From positions 7,798,001-7,862,000 of the forward strand of contig NZ_CP108088.1 in NCBI RefSeq assembly GCF_036192275.1: 64,000 nt of DNA. Reading direction: 5' to 3'. The DNA is from Streptomyces sp. NBC_00250 (GTDB lineage: Bacteria; Actinomycetota; Actinomycetes; Streptomycetales; Streptomycetaceae). The translations under genes were made by a program, and so were the position numbers. The notes under the pieces are model-generated. The model saw nothing but the letters and a program-made list of their open reading frames with translations. It was not told where the DNA came from and did no database searches. This document shows, one piece after another, positions 8,837-17,263 of the stretch; position 1 is the stretch's first letter, and every line of letters starts with the position of its first letter.

Positions 8837-8873
8837 CAATGGCCCGTATCCCGGATGAAGTGGAGCCGCCGCC

Positions 8874-9227
8874 ATGACGACCGCCACCAGCCCCCGTGCT
8901 CTCGAGCACCCCGCGCGCGACCAGATCCGCCTGGAGGCGGTGCTGCACGCGCTCTCGGACCCGGTGCGCCTGCGGATCGTGCGGGACATGGCGCGCGAAC
9001 GCGCCGAGCTCAGCTGTTCGTACTTCGACCTCCCGGTGACCAAGTCCACGACGACGCACCACTTCCGGGTGCTGCGCGAGGGCGGAGTCATCCGGCAGAC
9101 GTACCGCGGTACGGCCAAACTCAACGCCCTGCGCGAGGACGACCTCGAAGCCCTCTTCCCGGGCCTGCTCGCCGCGGTCCTGGCAGCGGCAGGCGCCCAG
9201 GCCGACCGCGAGGACGCGACGGCCTAG
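8874..9227 (+). CDS. ArsR-family winged-helix repressor
   Basis: 117 residues, the usual size. A winged helix covers about residues 20-90: HALSDPVRLRIVRDM, then DLPVTKSTTTHHFRVLREGGVI as recognition helix and wing, and RQTYRGTAKL. No Cys-X-Cys metal pair of the ArsR/SmtB metal sensors is visible; a single Cys49 occurs in ELSCSYF. It therefore looks like one of the non-metal ArsR regulators that pair with oxidoreductases. It is divergent from the old yellow enzyme, with a perfect palindrome in its own promoter, so repression of both genes is inferred. ATG at 8874. Confidence 0.85.
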   Translation: MTTATSPRALEHPARDQIRLEAVLHALSDPVRLRIVRDMARERAELSCSYFDLPVTKSTTTHHFRVLREGGVIRQTYRGTAKLNALREDDLEALFPGLLAAVLAAAGAQADREDATA

Positions 9228-9251
9228 GCCTGCGAGAGGGGTCGTGTCCCG

Positions 9252-9899
9252 TTACAGCCCCCGCATCCTCCCGATCTCCGCCGACTGCTGGGCGATCACG
9301 TCGTTCGCCATCTCCTCCACGAGGACGTTGTTGCCCTCGCTCAGCACCTCGGCGGCCATCGTCACCGCCCCCTCGTGGTGCGTGATCATCAGCTTCAGGA
9401 ACAGTTCGTCGAAGGCCTTGCCCTTCGCGTTCCCGAGCTCCTTCAGCTGCGCCTCGCTCGCCATGCCCGGCATCGAGTGATGGTCGTGGCCCGCCTGTTC
9501 GCGCGGGCCACCGTTGTTTTTCAGCCAACCTTCCATCGCGCCGATCTCCGGCTTCTGCGCCGCCGCGATCCGCTCGGCGACCCCCTTCACCTGAGCCGAG
9601 GCCGCCCGCTGCGGGGCCAGCGCGGTCATGGTGAGGGCCTGCCGGTGGTGCACGATCATCATCTGCGTGTAGGTGTAGTCGGCGCTGTTCGGGCTCTGGT
9701 CCGGAAGCAGCTTCGCGGCTTCCTCGGGGGATATCCGCCTGGCCGGTTCGCCGGGCTTTCCCGGCGCGACCACGGTCCCGGCCGATCCCTTGGCCTCCGG
9801 TGCGCCCTTGTCGGGCCCCGACTCGCAGGCGCTGAGGGCGAGTACGGCGACGGCGGACAGGGCCACGGCGACGACGGCACGCTGACGGCGGATCAACAA
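9252..9899 (-). CDS. DUF305 lipoprotein
   Basis: 215 residues. A lipoprotein signal ends in LSAC with Cys25, so the protein should be anchored outside the membrane. The DUF305 domain (about 65-210) shows the two paired-His helices MMIVHHRQAL and MITHHEGAVTMA, plus a Met/His-rich insert HDHHSMPGM. DUF305 is a ferritin-like four-helix domain; His/Met content suggests metal (perhaps copper) binding, which is inference. Start is TTG at 9899, chosen for the GGAGG six bases upstream and the correct signal peptide. It is divergent from the LVIVD gene, a common pairing in actinobacteria. Confidence 0.85.
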   Translation of the reverse strand: MLIRRQRAVVAVALSAVAVLALSACESGPDKGAPEAKGSAGTVVAPGKPGEPARRISPEEAAKLLPDQSPNSADYTYTQMMIVHHRQALTMTALAPQRAASAQVKGVAERIAAAQKPEIGAMEGWLKNNGGPREQAGHDHHSMPGMASEAQLKELGNAKGKAFDELFLKLMITHHEGAVTMAAEVLSEGNNVLVEEMANDVIAQQSAEIGRMRGL

Positions 9900-9991
9900 C
9901 GCGACCTCCAGATGTTCTTGCGGGGACAGTGACCGTTCCTAGCACTTTTCTCGGGGTGACCGATCAAAAACCTTCATTACGTCTGTGTTGC

Positions 9992-10058
9992 CATCTGTTG
10001 AGATGTGCACGGCAAGGAAGATACTGCCGGGGTCCAACACCCGTTCAACGCTGAACGG
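9992..10058. promoter_or_regulatory. Divergent promoter region with palindromes (DUF305 / LVIVD)
   Basis: The region holds CATCT gttg AGATG at 9992-10005 and a perfect CCGTTCA acgc TGAACGG at 10041-10058. The second ends 17 bases before the LVIVD start and would lie in its 5' leader, so it could be an operator or an mRNA hairpin near the ribosome site. Confidence 0.5.
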
Positions 10059-10075
10059 ATACCAGGGAGGACGGA

Positions 10076-11611
10076 GTGACTTCGTTGCGTACCCCGCGTA
10101 CCACGTCCATCACGCGCGACCCGCGTGCCAGGCTCAGACGCCTTGGCGTGGCATCCGCCGCGGCCGGACTGATGGCCACCATGTTCATGGCGGCCCCCGC
10201 CACCGCGACTCCCGACCCGGGAGACGTCCCCGCGCAGGGCAAGGTGTCCTCGGAGCAGGCGGCCGAGGCGCGTGCCGCGATACAGAGCGGTGAGATACCC
10301 GGCGTGGACGAGATCGTCCACAGCTCGAACATCGAGCACCTCGCCAACATCCCCAAGGACGCCCTCCCGGGCACCAACTCGGACCTCGCCTTCCAGGGCA
10401 AGTACGCCTTCGCAGGCAACTACGACGGCTTCCGGATCTTCGACATCAGCAACCCGAAGTCCCCGAAGACCGTCGCCCAGGTCCTCTGCCCGGGCTCCCA
10501 GAACGACATCTCCGTCTCCGGGGACCTGCTGTTCCTCTCGACGGACTCCTCCCGGAGCGACAACTCCTGCGCCAGCACGACGCAGCCCGCCTCGGTCAAG
10601 GAATCCTGGGAGGGCATGAAGATCTTCGACATCAGCGACGTCCGGAACCCGAAGTACGTCGCCGCCGTCGAGACCGCGTGCGGCTCGCACACCAACACGC
10701 TGGTGCCCAAGAAGCGGGACGTGTACATCTACGTCTCGTCGTACTCGCCCAACGCCGCGTTCCCGGACTGCCAGCCCCCGCACGACGGCATCTCGGTCAT
10801 CAAGGTGCCCCGCAAGGCGCCCGAGAAGGCCGCGCTCGTCGGCTTCCCCGTCCTCTTCCCGGGCGAGGGCCCGGACGGCGGCGGCAACCCCGGTGGCCCG
10901 ACCAACCCGGGTGTCTCCAAGACCACGGGCTGCCACGACATCACCGTGCTGCCGGAGAAGGACCTCGCGGCCGGCGCCTGCATGGGTGACGGCATCCTCT
11001 TCGACATCGAGGACCCCGAGCACCCGCGGGTGATCGACCGTGTCCAGGACAACGTCAACTTCGCGTTCTGGCACTCCGCGACCTTCAACCAGAAGGCCGA
11101 CAAGGTCGTCTTCACCGACGAGCTCGGCGGCGGCGGCGCCGCCACCTGCAACGCCGCGGTCGGCCCGAACCGCGGTGCCGACGGCATCTACGACATCGTC
11201 GGCAAGGGCAAGAAGAGCAAGCTCGTCTTCCGCAGCTACTTCAAGATCCCGCGCCACCAGGCCGACACCGAGAACTGCGTCGCCCACAACGGCTCGCTGA
11301 TCCCGGTCAAGGGCAAGGACATCATGGTCCAGGCCTGGTACCAGGGCGGCATCTCCGTCTGGGACTTCACCGACTCCCGCAAGCCCAAGGAGATCGCCTA
11401 CTTCGAGCGCGGCCCGCTGTCCGCCACCACCATCGCCACCGGCGGCTCGTGGTCCGCGTACTACTACAACGGCTACATCTACTCGAACGACATCGCCAAG
11501 GGCTTCGACGTCCTGAAGCTCTCCGACCGTCGTACCGACCCCGCGAAGCGGATCCGGATGGACGAGCTCAACGTCCAGACGCAGCCGGACTACTTCGACT
11601 TCGACGACTGA
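10076..11611 (+). CDS. Secreted LVIVD-repeat protein
   Basis: 511 residues. An Arg-rich N-terminus and hydrophobic segment (about 20-44, ending ATATP) form a signal peptide. The body is a beta-propeller with LVIVD-type repeats: YDGFRIFDISNPKSP, GMKIFDISDVRNPKYV, DGISVIKVP, DGILFDIEDPEHPRV and GGISVWDFTDSRKPKEI. Several Cys (CPGSQ, CAST, ACGSH, DCQPP, GCHD, TCNA, NCVAH) suggest disulphides outside the cell. The conserved TGCHDITV and HSATF motifs may bind metal; function is unknown. GTG at 10076 follows gggagg. The 3' end overlaps the convergent TetR gene by 22 bases. Confidence 0.85.
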   Translation: MTSLRTPRTTSITRDPRARLRRLGVASAAAGLMATMFMAAPATATPDPGDVPAQGKVSSEQAAEARAAIQSGEIPGVDEIVHSSNIEHLANIPKDALPGTNSDLAFQGKYAFAGNYDGFRIFDISNPKSPKTVAQVLCPGSQNDISVSGDLLFLSTDSSRSDNSCASTTQPASVKESWEGMKIFDISDVRNPKYVAAVETACGSHTNTLVPKKRDVYIYVSSYSPNAAFPDCQPPHDGISVIKVPRKAPEKAALVGFPVLFPGEGPDGGGNPGGPTNPGVSKTTGCHDITVLPEKDLAAGACMGDGILFDIEDPEHPRVIDRVQDNVNFAFWHSATFNQKADKVVFTDELGGGGAATCNAAVGPNRGADGIYDIVGKGKKSKLVFRSYFKIPRHQADTENCVAHNGSLIPVKGKDIMVQAWYQGGISVWDFTDSRKPKEIAYFERGPLSATTIATGGSWSAYYYNGYIYSNDIAKGFDVLKLSDRRTDPAKRIRMDELNVQTQPDYFDFDD

Positions 11612-12282
11612 CCGGAGCCGTGACCACCGGCCGTCGCCTCGCGGCGGCCGGCTGACGGCCTGAGGGCCGGCGTACCGTCGGGCGGACCCCCGTCCGGCGG
11701 CATGCCGGCCTCCCAGTCCAGGCCGTACCGGTGGAACAGCTCCGAACGCAGCCGCGCCAGCGGCATCTTGGCGCCGGGAAGCAGCACCGCCACCACCGCG
11801 CCCATCAGCAGGGCGCGCAGCATCGGATAGTCTGTGTCCACGTCCTCGGAGCCGTAGCGCGTGACCGTGTCGCGCAGCAGGAACGCCAGGCGTTGCTGCT
11901 CCTCGCACTGCACGAACCCCTCGGCCTGCAGAATGCCCGCCATATGGGTGCGCATCAGGGTGGGGCGCTCCGCCGCGAGCCCGAGGATCGCGTCGATCGC
12001 GCGCGCCATGCGCTCGCGGCCGTCCTCCGTGTGCGGCTCGCGCTCCAGGGCCTCTTCCAGGGTGAGATGCATCAGCCGGTGCACCGCGGCCTGCAGAAGC
12101 TGCCGCTTGCCCGGGAAGTAGTACGAGATCAGCCCCCGCGCCGAACCGGCCCGCTCCGCGATGTCGCCGAGCGTCGTCGCCTCGTAACCACGTGTGTCGA
12201 CCAGCTCCACCGTGGCCTGCAGAATGCGCTCGCGGGACCTGCGCCGAAGCTCTTCATTGACCGATGGGCTACGCGGGGACAT
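11590..12282 (-). CDS. TetR/AcrR-family transcriptional regulator
   Basis: 230 residues. The N-terminal HTH at about 12-60 (RERILQATVELVDTRGYE, TTLGDIAERAGSARGLISYYF) is a clear TetR DNA-binding domain; the rest is the helical ligand domain. The ATG at 12282 has AGGAG eight bases upstream; an in-frame start at 12315 would run through the operator. The final 22 bases overlap the end of the LVIVD gene on the other strand, so the Gly/Ser/Lys-rich tail is antisense to it. No neighbour on the same strand is close enough to be an obvious target. Confidence 0.85.
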   Translation of the reverse strand: MSPRSPSVNEELRRRSRERILQATVELVDTRGYEATTLGDIAERAGSARGLISYYFPGKRQLLQAAVHRLMHLTLEEALEREPHTEDGRERMARAIDAILGLAAERPTLMRTHMAGILQAEGFVQCEEQQRLAFLLRDTVTRYGSEDVDTDYPMLRALLMGAVVAVLLPGAKMPLARLRSELFHRYGLDWEAGMPPDGGPPDGTPALRPSAGRREATAGGHGSGQSSKSK

Positions 12283-12301
12283 GCTGGACTCCTGCGTTGA
12301 C

Positions 12302-12320
12302 TGGCTGCCAGCCAATATAC
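12302..12320. promoter_or_regulatory. Operator-like palindrome upstream of tetR
   Basis: Perfect TGGCTG c CAGCCA (12302-12314) directly next to TATATT on the minus strand (12320-12315), a good -10. The site is 20 bases upstream of the TetR start, which suits autorepression. Confidence 0.6.
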
Positions 12321-12411
12321 TCGGCGCATCCCGTCGGCATGCCCGTGTGGCAGGCCGCCGGGGATGCCGTCTGTTCTGGGCGACACGGGGGATCGTCCAG
12401 AACAGGCGGCT

Positions 12412-13095
12412 TCACTCTGTTCCTCCCATTCTGCTCCCCTTGCTGCCGACGTCCGCCGGTCCGGTCCGGGGGAAACGTCGCTCGCTCCAGCGGTACGTCA
12501 GGACCGCCACGGCCACACAGCACCAGCCGAGCAGCCAGCCCCCGAGCACGTCCGACGGCCAGTGCACGCCCAGGTAGACCCGCGTCCAGCCCACACCGAG
12601 CACCGAGACGAGCGCGACGCCCGCGAGGGTGCCCCAGCCGCGCCACTCGTCCCGCCACCGCAGGGACAGCACCCAGAGCAGCAGCCCGCAGGTGACCATG
12701 GCCGTCATCGCGTGCCCGGACGGGAAGGCGGCGAAGCGCGCCGAGTCGACCGGATCGGTCCACTGCGGCCGGTCCCGCCCCACCAGCGTCTTGAGGCCCT
12801 GCTGGAGCCCCACGGCAAGCAGGCTCGTCACGGCCACCCACAGGGCGAGGCGCCGCTCCCGCTCCCACCACAGCAGCACCACGGCCCCGGCGGCCAGGGC
12901 GCGCATCGTCCACGGGTCCCACACCCAGTCGCTGAGGATCCGGTGCGCCTGGGTGAGCCCGGGGTCGGCCACCGCGTCACGGTGGAGGGCCTCGACCACC
13001 GACCGGTCGAAGGAGAGCAAGGGGGTCCACCCGACGGCGACGAGCACGAGCAGGAGAACGGCCAGGGCCCCGGAGATCACGGCGGAGGAGCGCAT
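12412..13095 (-). CDS. PAP2-family membrane phosphatase
   Basis: 227 residues, about five or six membrane helices. The three phosphatase motifs are in order: KTLVGRDRP (about 109-117), PSGH (about 133-136), and TRVYLGVHWPSDVLGG (about 181-196). The usual first Ser of motif 3 (SR) is Thr here. Family members hydrolyse phosphatidic acid, undecaprenyl pyrophosphate or related lipids at the outer membrane face. ATG at 13095 is used; an in-frame start at 13188 would overlap the upstream M56 gene and add an Arg-rich stretch. It lies 89 bases downstream of the M56 gene and may share its transcript. Confidence 0.85.
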   Translation of the reverse strand: MRSSAVISGALAVLLLVLVAVGWTPLLSFDRSVVEALHRDAVADPGLTQAHRILSDWVWDPWTMRALAAGAVVLLWWERERRLALWVAVTSLLAVGLQQGLKTLVGRDRPQWTDPVDSARFAAFPSGHAMTAMVTCGLLLWVLSLRWRDEWRGWGTLAGVALVSVLGVGWTRVYLGVHWPSDVLGGWLLGWCCVAVAVLTYRWSERRFPRTGPADVGSKGSRMGGTE

Positions 13096-13184
13096 GCGTC
13101 GATCCTGCCCGACGATCAGCTCCGGACGATCTTTCGCGCTCCCCGCGCGCGCCGTCGCGCGCGCCCGGACCGGCGCGCCTCCCG

Positions 13185-14126
13185 TCACCCCTGTCCCAGC
13201 GCGCTGAGCGCCGGGACGAAGGCGACGAGCACCGGGACCACCGGCACCAGGGAGGCGGCGGCGGTGAGCCGGAGTCGGCGGCCGGCCGTGAGCCGGGGCG
13301 CCGCGGTCAGCAGCCGGTTCACCCGGCGCGGCAGATCGCCGTACGGGGCTTGGCCCGGCCCGAACACGCCCCGGTCCTCGTTCAGTTCGACCAGCGCGAG
13401 CGCGATCGTCAGCCGCCCGAACCGGCGCGAGGCCACGTCGTCGGCGGCCAGCTCCACCAGCCGGTGCATCTCCTCACGGAAGGCCGCGAAGACGGGAATC
13501 CCCGGGAATCCGGCGGCCAGCGCCGCCGAGGAGTGCAGCAGCCAGTCGTGCCGGGCGCGCGCGTGCCCCTGCTCGTGCGCGAGGACCGCGTCCAGCTGAC
13601 GCCCCTTCAACCGCCGTAGCGCCGCCGTGGTGATGACCAGCTGGGGCGTGGTGCCCGCCAGCCACCAGGCGTTCGCCCGCTCGCCCTCCAGGACCACGAG
13701 GCGCTCGCTGCCCGGCTCTTCGCCGGGCAGCAGGGGTGCGCGGACGAGCAGATCGCAGCGGCGCTGCCTGCGCCGCGCCCGGGCCTGGCTGATCTCCCGG
13801 CCCAGCATCGCCCCGGACCAGACCCCACCGGCCGCCAGGGCCACCGCGAGCACCGCGGACCAGGGGCCGGTCGTCCCCAGTTCATAGGCGTCGATCACCG
13901 CGCGCGGCGCGGGCGCGAAGACCTGGCCCCGTACGGCCTGCCAGGCCGTCGAGGCGCTGAACGTCATGGAGAGGGCGAAACTCAGCAGCACCGCGGCGAC
14001 CACGCACTGCCAGACCCAGAGGGCCACCACGGGTTCTCGCTCCACCCAGTCCGCCCGTGACAGCAGCCGGGGGGCCGCGAGGGCGGTCAGGACGCCGAGC
14101 AGGAACAGCGCGAGGGAGACCCACAT
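13185..14126 (-). CDS. M56-family membrane metallopeptidase (BlaR1-like, no sensor domain)
   Basis: 313 residues. Hydrophobic helices are at about 2-20, 34-56 and 88-108; a cytoplasmic gluzincin domain follows with HEQGH at 184-188 (two zinc His plus catalytic Glu) and the downstream ELAADDVASRR (third ligand Glu). A further hydrophobic segment is at about 292-312. In actinobacteria such genes often pair with a BlaI repressor, but no BlaI gene is adjacent here, so the cleaved substrate is unknown. ATG at 14126. Confidence 0.85.
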   Translation of the reverse strand: MWVSLALFLLGVLTALAAPRLLSRADWVEREPVVALWVWQCVVAAVLLSFALSMTFSASTAWQAVRGQVFAPAPRAVIDAYELGTTGPWSAVLAVALAAGGVWSGAMLGREISQARARRRQRRCDLLVRAPLLPGEEPGSERLVVLEGERANAWWLAGTTPQLVITTAALRRLKGRQLDAVLAHEQGHARARHDWLLHSSAALAAGFPGIPVFAAFREEMHRLVELAADDVASRRFGRLTIALALVELNEDRGVFGPGQAPYGDLPRRVNRLLTAAPRLTAGRRLRLTAAASLVPVVPVLVAFVPALSALGQG

Positions 14127-14205
14127 GGCGCCAGCCTATGAGCGCGGTACTGGTCGGGGGTATGCCCGCGGACGGCAAGTGACGTACGCCACGGTTTCGT
14201 TGCCC

Positions 14206-14240
14206 ACGGCACGGCACGGCACGGCACGGCACGGCACGGC
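14206..14240. repeat. Seven tandem ACGGC units
   Basis: Seven perfect 5-bp units followed by one variant (agggc), 80 bases upstream of the M56 start and beyond the end of the DUF5134 gene. Such a pure microsatellite is uncommon in this sequence and is prone to slippage. Confidence 0.9.
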
Positions 14241-14301
14241 AGGGCGCGGCCCGCCCCGCCCGCACGCGTCTACCGGCCGCACCCCTCTCGGGCGGCCACC
14301 C

Positions 14302-14922
14302 TCACAGCGTCACCAGCATGGCCAGCATCGCGAGCGCCATCGACAGCCGGCAGGCGAGCGCCAACTCCGGCCGTGCCGCCCAGGCCGGTCCGAGCGCCGG
14401 CCCTCCCCCCGGCCCGGTCCCTGCGGCTACCCCGGCCGTAGCAGCGGCCATGGCCCCCGTCGCCGTCGGCATCGCGACCGGCACGAGTCTCGCGCCCGCG
14501 TGCAGCACGTACGCCATGTAATAGAGGAGCAGCCCGCCGGTGAGTACGGGTATGCCACCCGCCGTGCCGACCGTGTGCCCCGAGTGCGCCCCCGCTCCGG
14601 GCGCGGCCATCGACACCGCCATGTAGACCATGGCGAGCGAGCCGATCAGATGGTGCAGATGGTGTCCGCCGCGCCGCACCGCCGCGAGTCCGTGCAGCGT
14701 CGCGCCGCCGAACACCGCCGCGTACACCGCCCAGCTCCACTCCGGCGGCGTGAGGACCGCCGTGGGCAGCGCCATCGTCGCCATCCCGAAGCCCATCACC
14801 GCCTCACCGCGAGCGGCCCGCCGCTCCTCCCCGGTGCACGCGCGCATCCGCAGCAGGCAGTACACGCCCGTCACCGCGCAGAGCGCGACCATCAACCACC
14901 CGGGCAGGGCCGGTCCGTGCAC
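14302..14922 (-). CDS. DUF5134 membrane protein
   Basis: 206 residues with about six membrane helices. A His-rich patch, GGHHLHHLIGSLAMVYM, lies near residue 88, and AHSGHTVGTAGG follows. The pattern matches the DUF5134 family of actinobacteria, which has no known function; the His clusters could bind metal or haem, which is only inference. The GTG at 14922 has a very good GGGGGAGG six bases before it; a farther in-frame ATG at 15051 would add a Pro/Arg-rich stretch with no membrane character. It is the first of a minus-strand run with the M56 and PAP2 genes. Confidence 0.75.
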   Translation of the reverse strand: MHGPALPGWLMVALCAVTGVYCLLRMRACTGEERRAARGEAVMGFGMATMALPTAVLTPPEWSWAVYAAVFGGATLHGLAAVRRGGHHLHHLIGSLAMVYMAVSMAAPGAGAHSGHTVGTAGGIPVLTGGLLLYYMAYVLHAGARLVPVAMPTATGAMAAATAGVAAGTGPGGGPALGPAWAARPELALACRLSMALAMLAMLVTL

Positions 14923-15039
14923 GGCGCACCTCCCCCTCGACGGCGTCCCCTTCCCGGAGGATGCCCGCGCTCGACCGGGCACACGCGGGCGCACGGGCGC
15001 GCACCGGCGTACAAGGGGGTGTGAAAGGTGCTGAGATCG

Positions 15040-15088
15040 GGGGTGGGGCACCCCAGTAGGCTCGGGACGATCGCGTACGACGATCGTC
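15040..15088 (+). promoter_or_regulatory. Promoter and palindrome upstream of the GNAT gene
   Basis: The region contains a GGGGTG ggg CACCCC hairpin (15040-15054), a TAGGCT -10 candidate (15057-15062), and a perfect 8-bp inverted repeat GACGATCG cgtacga CGATCGTC at 15066-15088. The last would cover the expected transcription start and looks like a repressor site. Confidence 0.5.
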
Positions 15089-15113
15089 AGCGCCCGAGGG
15101 GAGCCCCGTTCAC

Positions 15114-15665
15114 ATGGACACCGCCACGCCGCAGGAGACCGGCCGGATCAGCTATCGCGAGGCGGTCCTGGACGACGTCCCGGCCCTCGTCCCGCTCGTC
15201 GAGTCGGCCTACCGGGGCGATGCCAGCCGGGGTGGCTGGACCACCGAGGCGGACCTCCTGCAGGGGCAGCGCACCGACCCCGACGGTGTGGCGGCCGTGA
15301 TCACCGCGCCCGGCAGTCGGCTCCTGATCGTCGAGCGCGACGGCGAGATCGTGGCCTGCTGCCAGCTGGAGCACCGCGGCGAGGCGGCCTACTTCGGCAT
15401 GTTCGCGGTCCGCCCCGAACTGCAGGGAGCGGGTCTCGGCAAGCAGATCATCGCGGAAGCCGAGCGCCGGGTGCGCGAGCAGTGGGACGTCCGTGAGATG
15501 CACATGACGGTGATCTCCGTACGGGAGGAGCTCGTCGCCTGGTACGAGCGCCGCGGCTACCGGCGCACCGGGCGGATGACTCCCTTCCCGTACGGCGACG
15601 AGCGCTTCGGCGTGCCTCAGCGTGACGACCTGGAGTTCGAGCTCCTGGTGAAGCCGCTGAGCTGA
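15114..15665 (+). CDS. GNAT-family N-acetyltransferase
   Basis: 183 residues. The acetyl-CoA-binding motif A reads MFAVRPELQGAGLGKQII (about 95-112, with the Q/R-x-x-G-x-G/A loop), followed by VSVREELVAWYERRGYRRTG (motif B). The N-terminus SYREAVLDDVPALVPLVESAYRG is a typical GNAT start, and the C-terminal FGVPQRDDLEFELLVKPL resembles members close to PhnO/YjgM-like acetyltransferases. It transfers acetyl to an amine; the acceptor cannot be read. ATG at 15114. A hairpin follows at 15689-15728. Confidence 0.85.
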   Translation: MDTATPQETGRISYREAVLDDVPALVPLVESAYRGDASRGGWTTEADLLQGQRTDPDGVAAVITAPGSRLLIVERDGEIVACCQLEHRGEAAYFGMFAVRPELQGAGLGKQIIAEAERRVREQWDVREMHMTVISVREELVAWYERRGYRRTGRMTPFPYGDERFGVPQRDDLEFELLVKPLS

Positions 15666-15688
15666 CGAACACGGCGGAAGGGTGGCTT

Positions 15689-15728
15689 CCCCCCTGACTG
15701 ACAGGAAAAACTTCTGCGATCAGGGGGG
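15689..15728 (+). terminator. Terminator-like hairpin after the GNAT gene
   Basis: CCCCCCTGA (15689-15697) pairs with TCAGGGGGG (15720-15728) across a 22-base A-rich loop. It lies 24 bases past the GNAT stop. The DUF6421 promoter must lie between here and 15822; gataat at about 15738 is a possible -10. Confidence 0.6.
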
Positions 15729-15821
15729 TCTCACAGGATAATTTCTCTTGCACCTCTTGTGGCTGAGAACCGTCCACGGTTACGGTGTCTTGACACGAGG
15801 TTCTCCTGTGAAGGAAGAGGC

Positions 15822-17228
15822 ATGACGGAAATTCTTGTGCAGGACGTGACCGGTGGGGGGATATCCACCGACGCCCGGCTGATCGACCACCCCGCCTGGC
15901 CCGAGCTCAAGAATGCCGTGGAGGAGATCCGCACCTGGCAGAACGCGGACGGATCCATCGACTTCGAGCGCGAGGGCGCGCCCGCGCGCTCCGTGGCCGA
16001 GCTGACCCTCGACCGGGTCGTCGCCGCCGTCGAGCAGCTCTCCCCGCTCGTCCCGCACGACGGCGCCTACCACCGCGCCCTCGTCGCCGACCTGAGCAAG
16101 TGGGCCGAGAGCGGCTTCGTCGTCCCGGACTTCCTGGACTCGCTGCTCGCCTTCCAGCCGGCCGCCGACCGCGTGGACGGGCTCCAGCACCTCGTGCTGT
16201 TCCCGATGTACACGCAGAACGGCAACCCCGACCGCAACCTCGAAGCCGTCGTGCTCCGCATGGTGTGGCCGGAGTGGCTCTCCGAGCTGGAGGCCACCCG
16301 CTACGACAACCCGCTGTTCTGCGGCATCACCTTCGAGGACTTCACCGCCGGGTACGACACCAACTCGGCCGTCCTCTTCCCGGAGACCATCGCCGTCCGC
16401 GAGGCCCCCGAGCGCTTCACCTGGGGCGGCATCTTCTGCGACCGCGAGGCCGCCCGCTTCCGCAAGGTCACCGAGGCCGCCGTCGACACCCTCGGCATCC
16501 AGCTGCCCACCGACATCGCCGAGATGATCGACGATCAGGAGCGCTGCGAGAAGGCCTTCGTGCTCTGGGACATGGTCCACGACCGCACCCACAGCCACGG
16601 CGACCTGCCGTTCGACCCCTTCATGATCAAGCAGCGCCAGCCCTTCTGGATGTACGGCCTGGAGGAGCTCCGCTGCGACCTCACCGCCTTCAAGGAGGCC
16701 GTGAAGCTGGAGGCCGAGGGCAACACCCACGGTCGTGACGTGCAGTACGCCGTCCTCTTCGACCGGATGTTCCGCTTCCCGCTCTCCGGCGACCGCAACC
16801 GCAACTACGACGGTCTCGGCGGCCAGCTCCTCTTCGCGTACCTCCACAAGAACGACGTGGTGCGCTGGACGGACAACACCCTCAAGATCGACTGGCAGCG
16901 GGCCCCCGAGGTAACCAACCAGCTCTGCGCCGAGATCGAGAAGCTCTACCGCGACGGCATCGACCGCCCCAAGCTCGTCCACTGGCTCAAGGCGTACGAG
17001 CTCGTCTCCACCTACCTCGCCCCGCACCCGGGATCGAAGTGGGCCAAGGGCCCCGACGCCCTCGACCTCTCCCTCCCGCCCCGCAAGCTCGTCGACGACG
17101 TGCTTCCGGACGAGTTTCCGCTCAGCATGTTCTTTGAGGCCCTCGCCAAGAAGCTGAAGGGCGTGATCGCCGACACCAAGGGGATCACCGCCGCCGACGT
17201 CTCGCGGACCGAGCGGGCCGCCGCGTGA
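15822..17228 (+). CDS. DUF6421 family protein
   Basis: 468 residues, soluble, no signal peptide. Landmarks are LQHLVLFPMYTQNGNPDRNLEAV, CGITFEDFTAGYDTN, WGGIFCDREAARFRKV, and HDRTHSHGDLPFDPF (about 270-284), whose three His and Asp could hold a metal. The family (DUF6421) is conserved in streptomycetes and has no assigned activity. ATG at 15822 follows gaaggaag. The stop overlaps an in-frame GTG of the SDR gene, and threonine aldolase follows, so the three probably work on one pathway. Confidence 0.75.
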   Translation: MTEILVQDVTGGGISTDARLIDHPAWPELKNAVEEIRTWQNADGSIDFEREGAPARSVAELTLDRVVAAVEQLSPLVPHDGAYHRALVADLSKWAESGFVVPDFLDSLLAFQPAADRVDGLQHLVLFPMYTQNGNPDRNLEAVVLRMVWPEWLSELEATRYDNPLFCGITFEDFTAGYDTNSAVLFPETIAVREAPERFTWGGIFCDREAARFRKVTEAAVDTLGIQLPTDIAEMIDDQERCEKAFVLWDMVHDRTHSHGDLPFDPFMIKQRQPFWMYGLEELRCDLTAFKEAVKLEAEGNTHGRDVQYAVLFDRMFRFPLSGDRNRNYDGLGGQLLFAYLHKNDVVRWTDNTLKIDWQRAPEVTNQLCAEIEKLYRDGIDRPKLVHWLKAYELVSTYLAPHPGSKWAKGPDALDLSLPPRKLVDDVLPDEFPLSMFFEALAKKLKGVIADTKGITAADVSRTERAAA

Positions 17229-17263
17229 GTGCTCGTACGGAGGACACGGAGGAGGCGTCGCCC

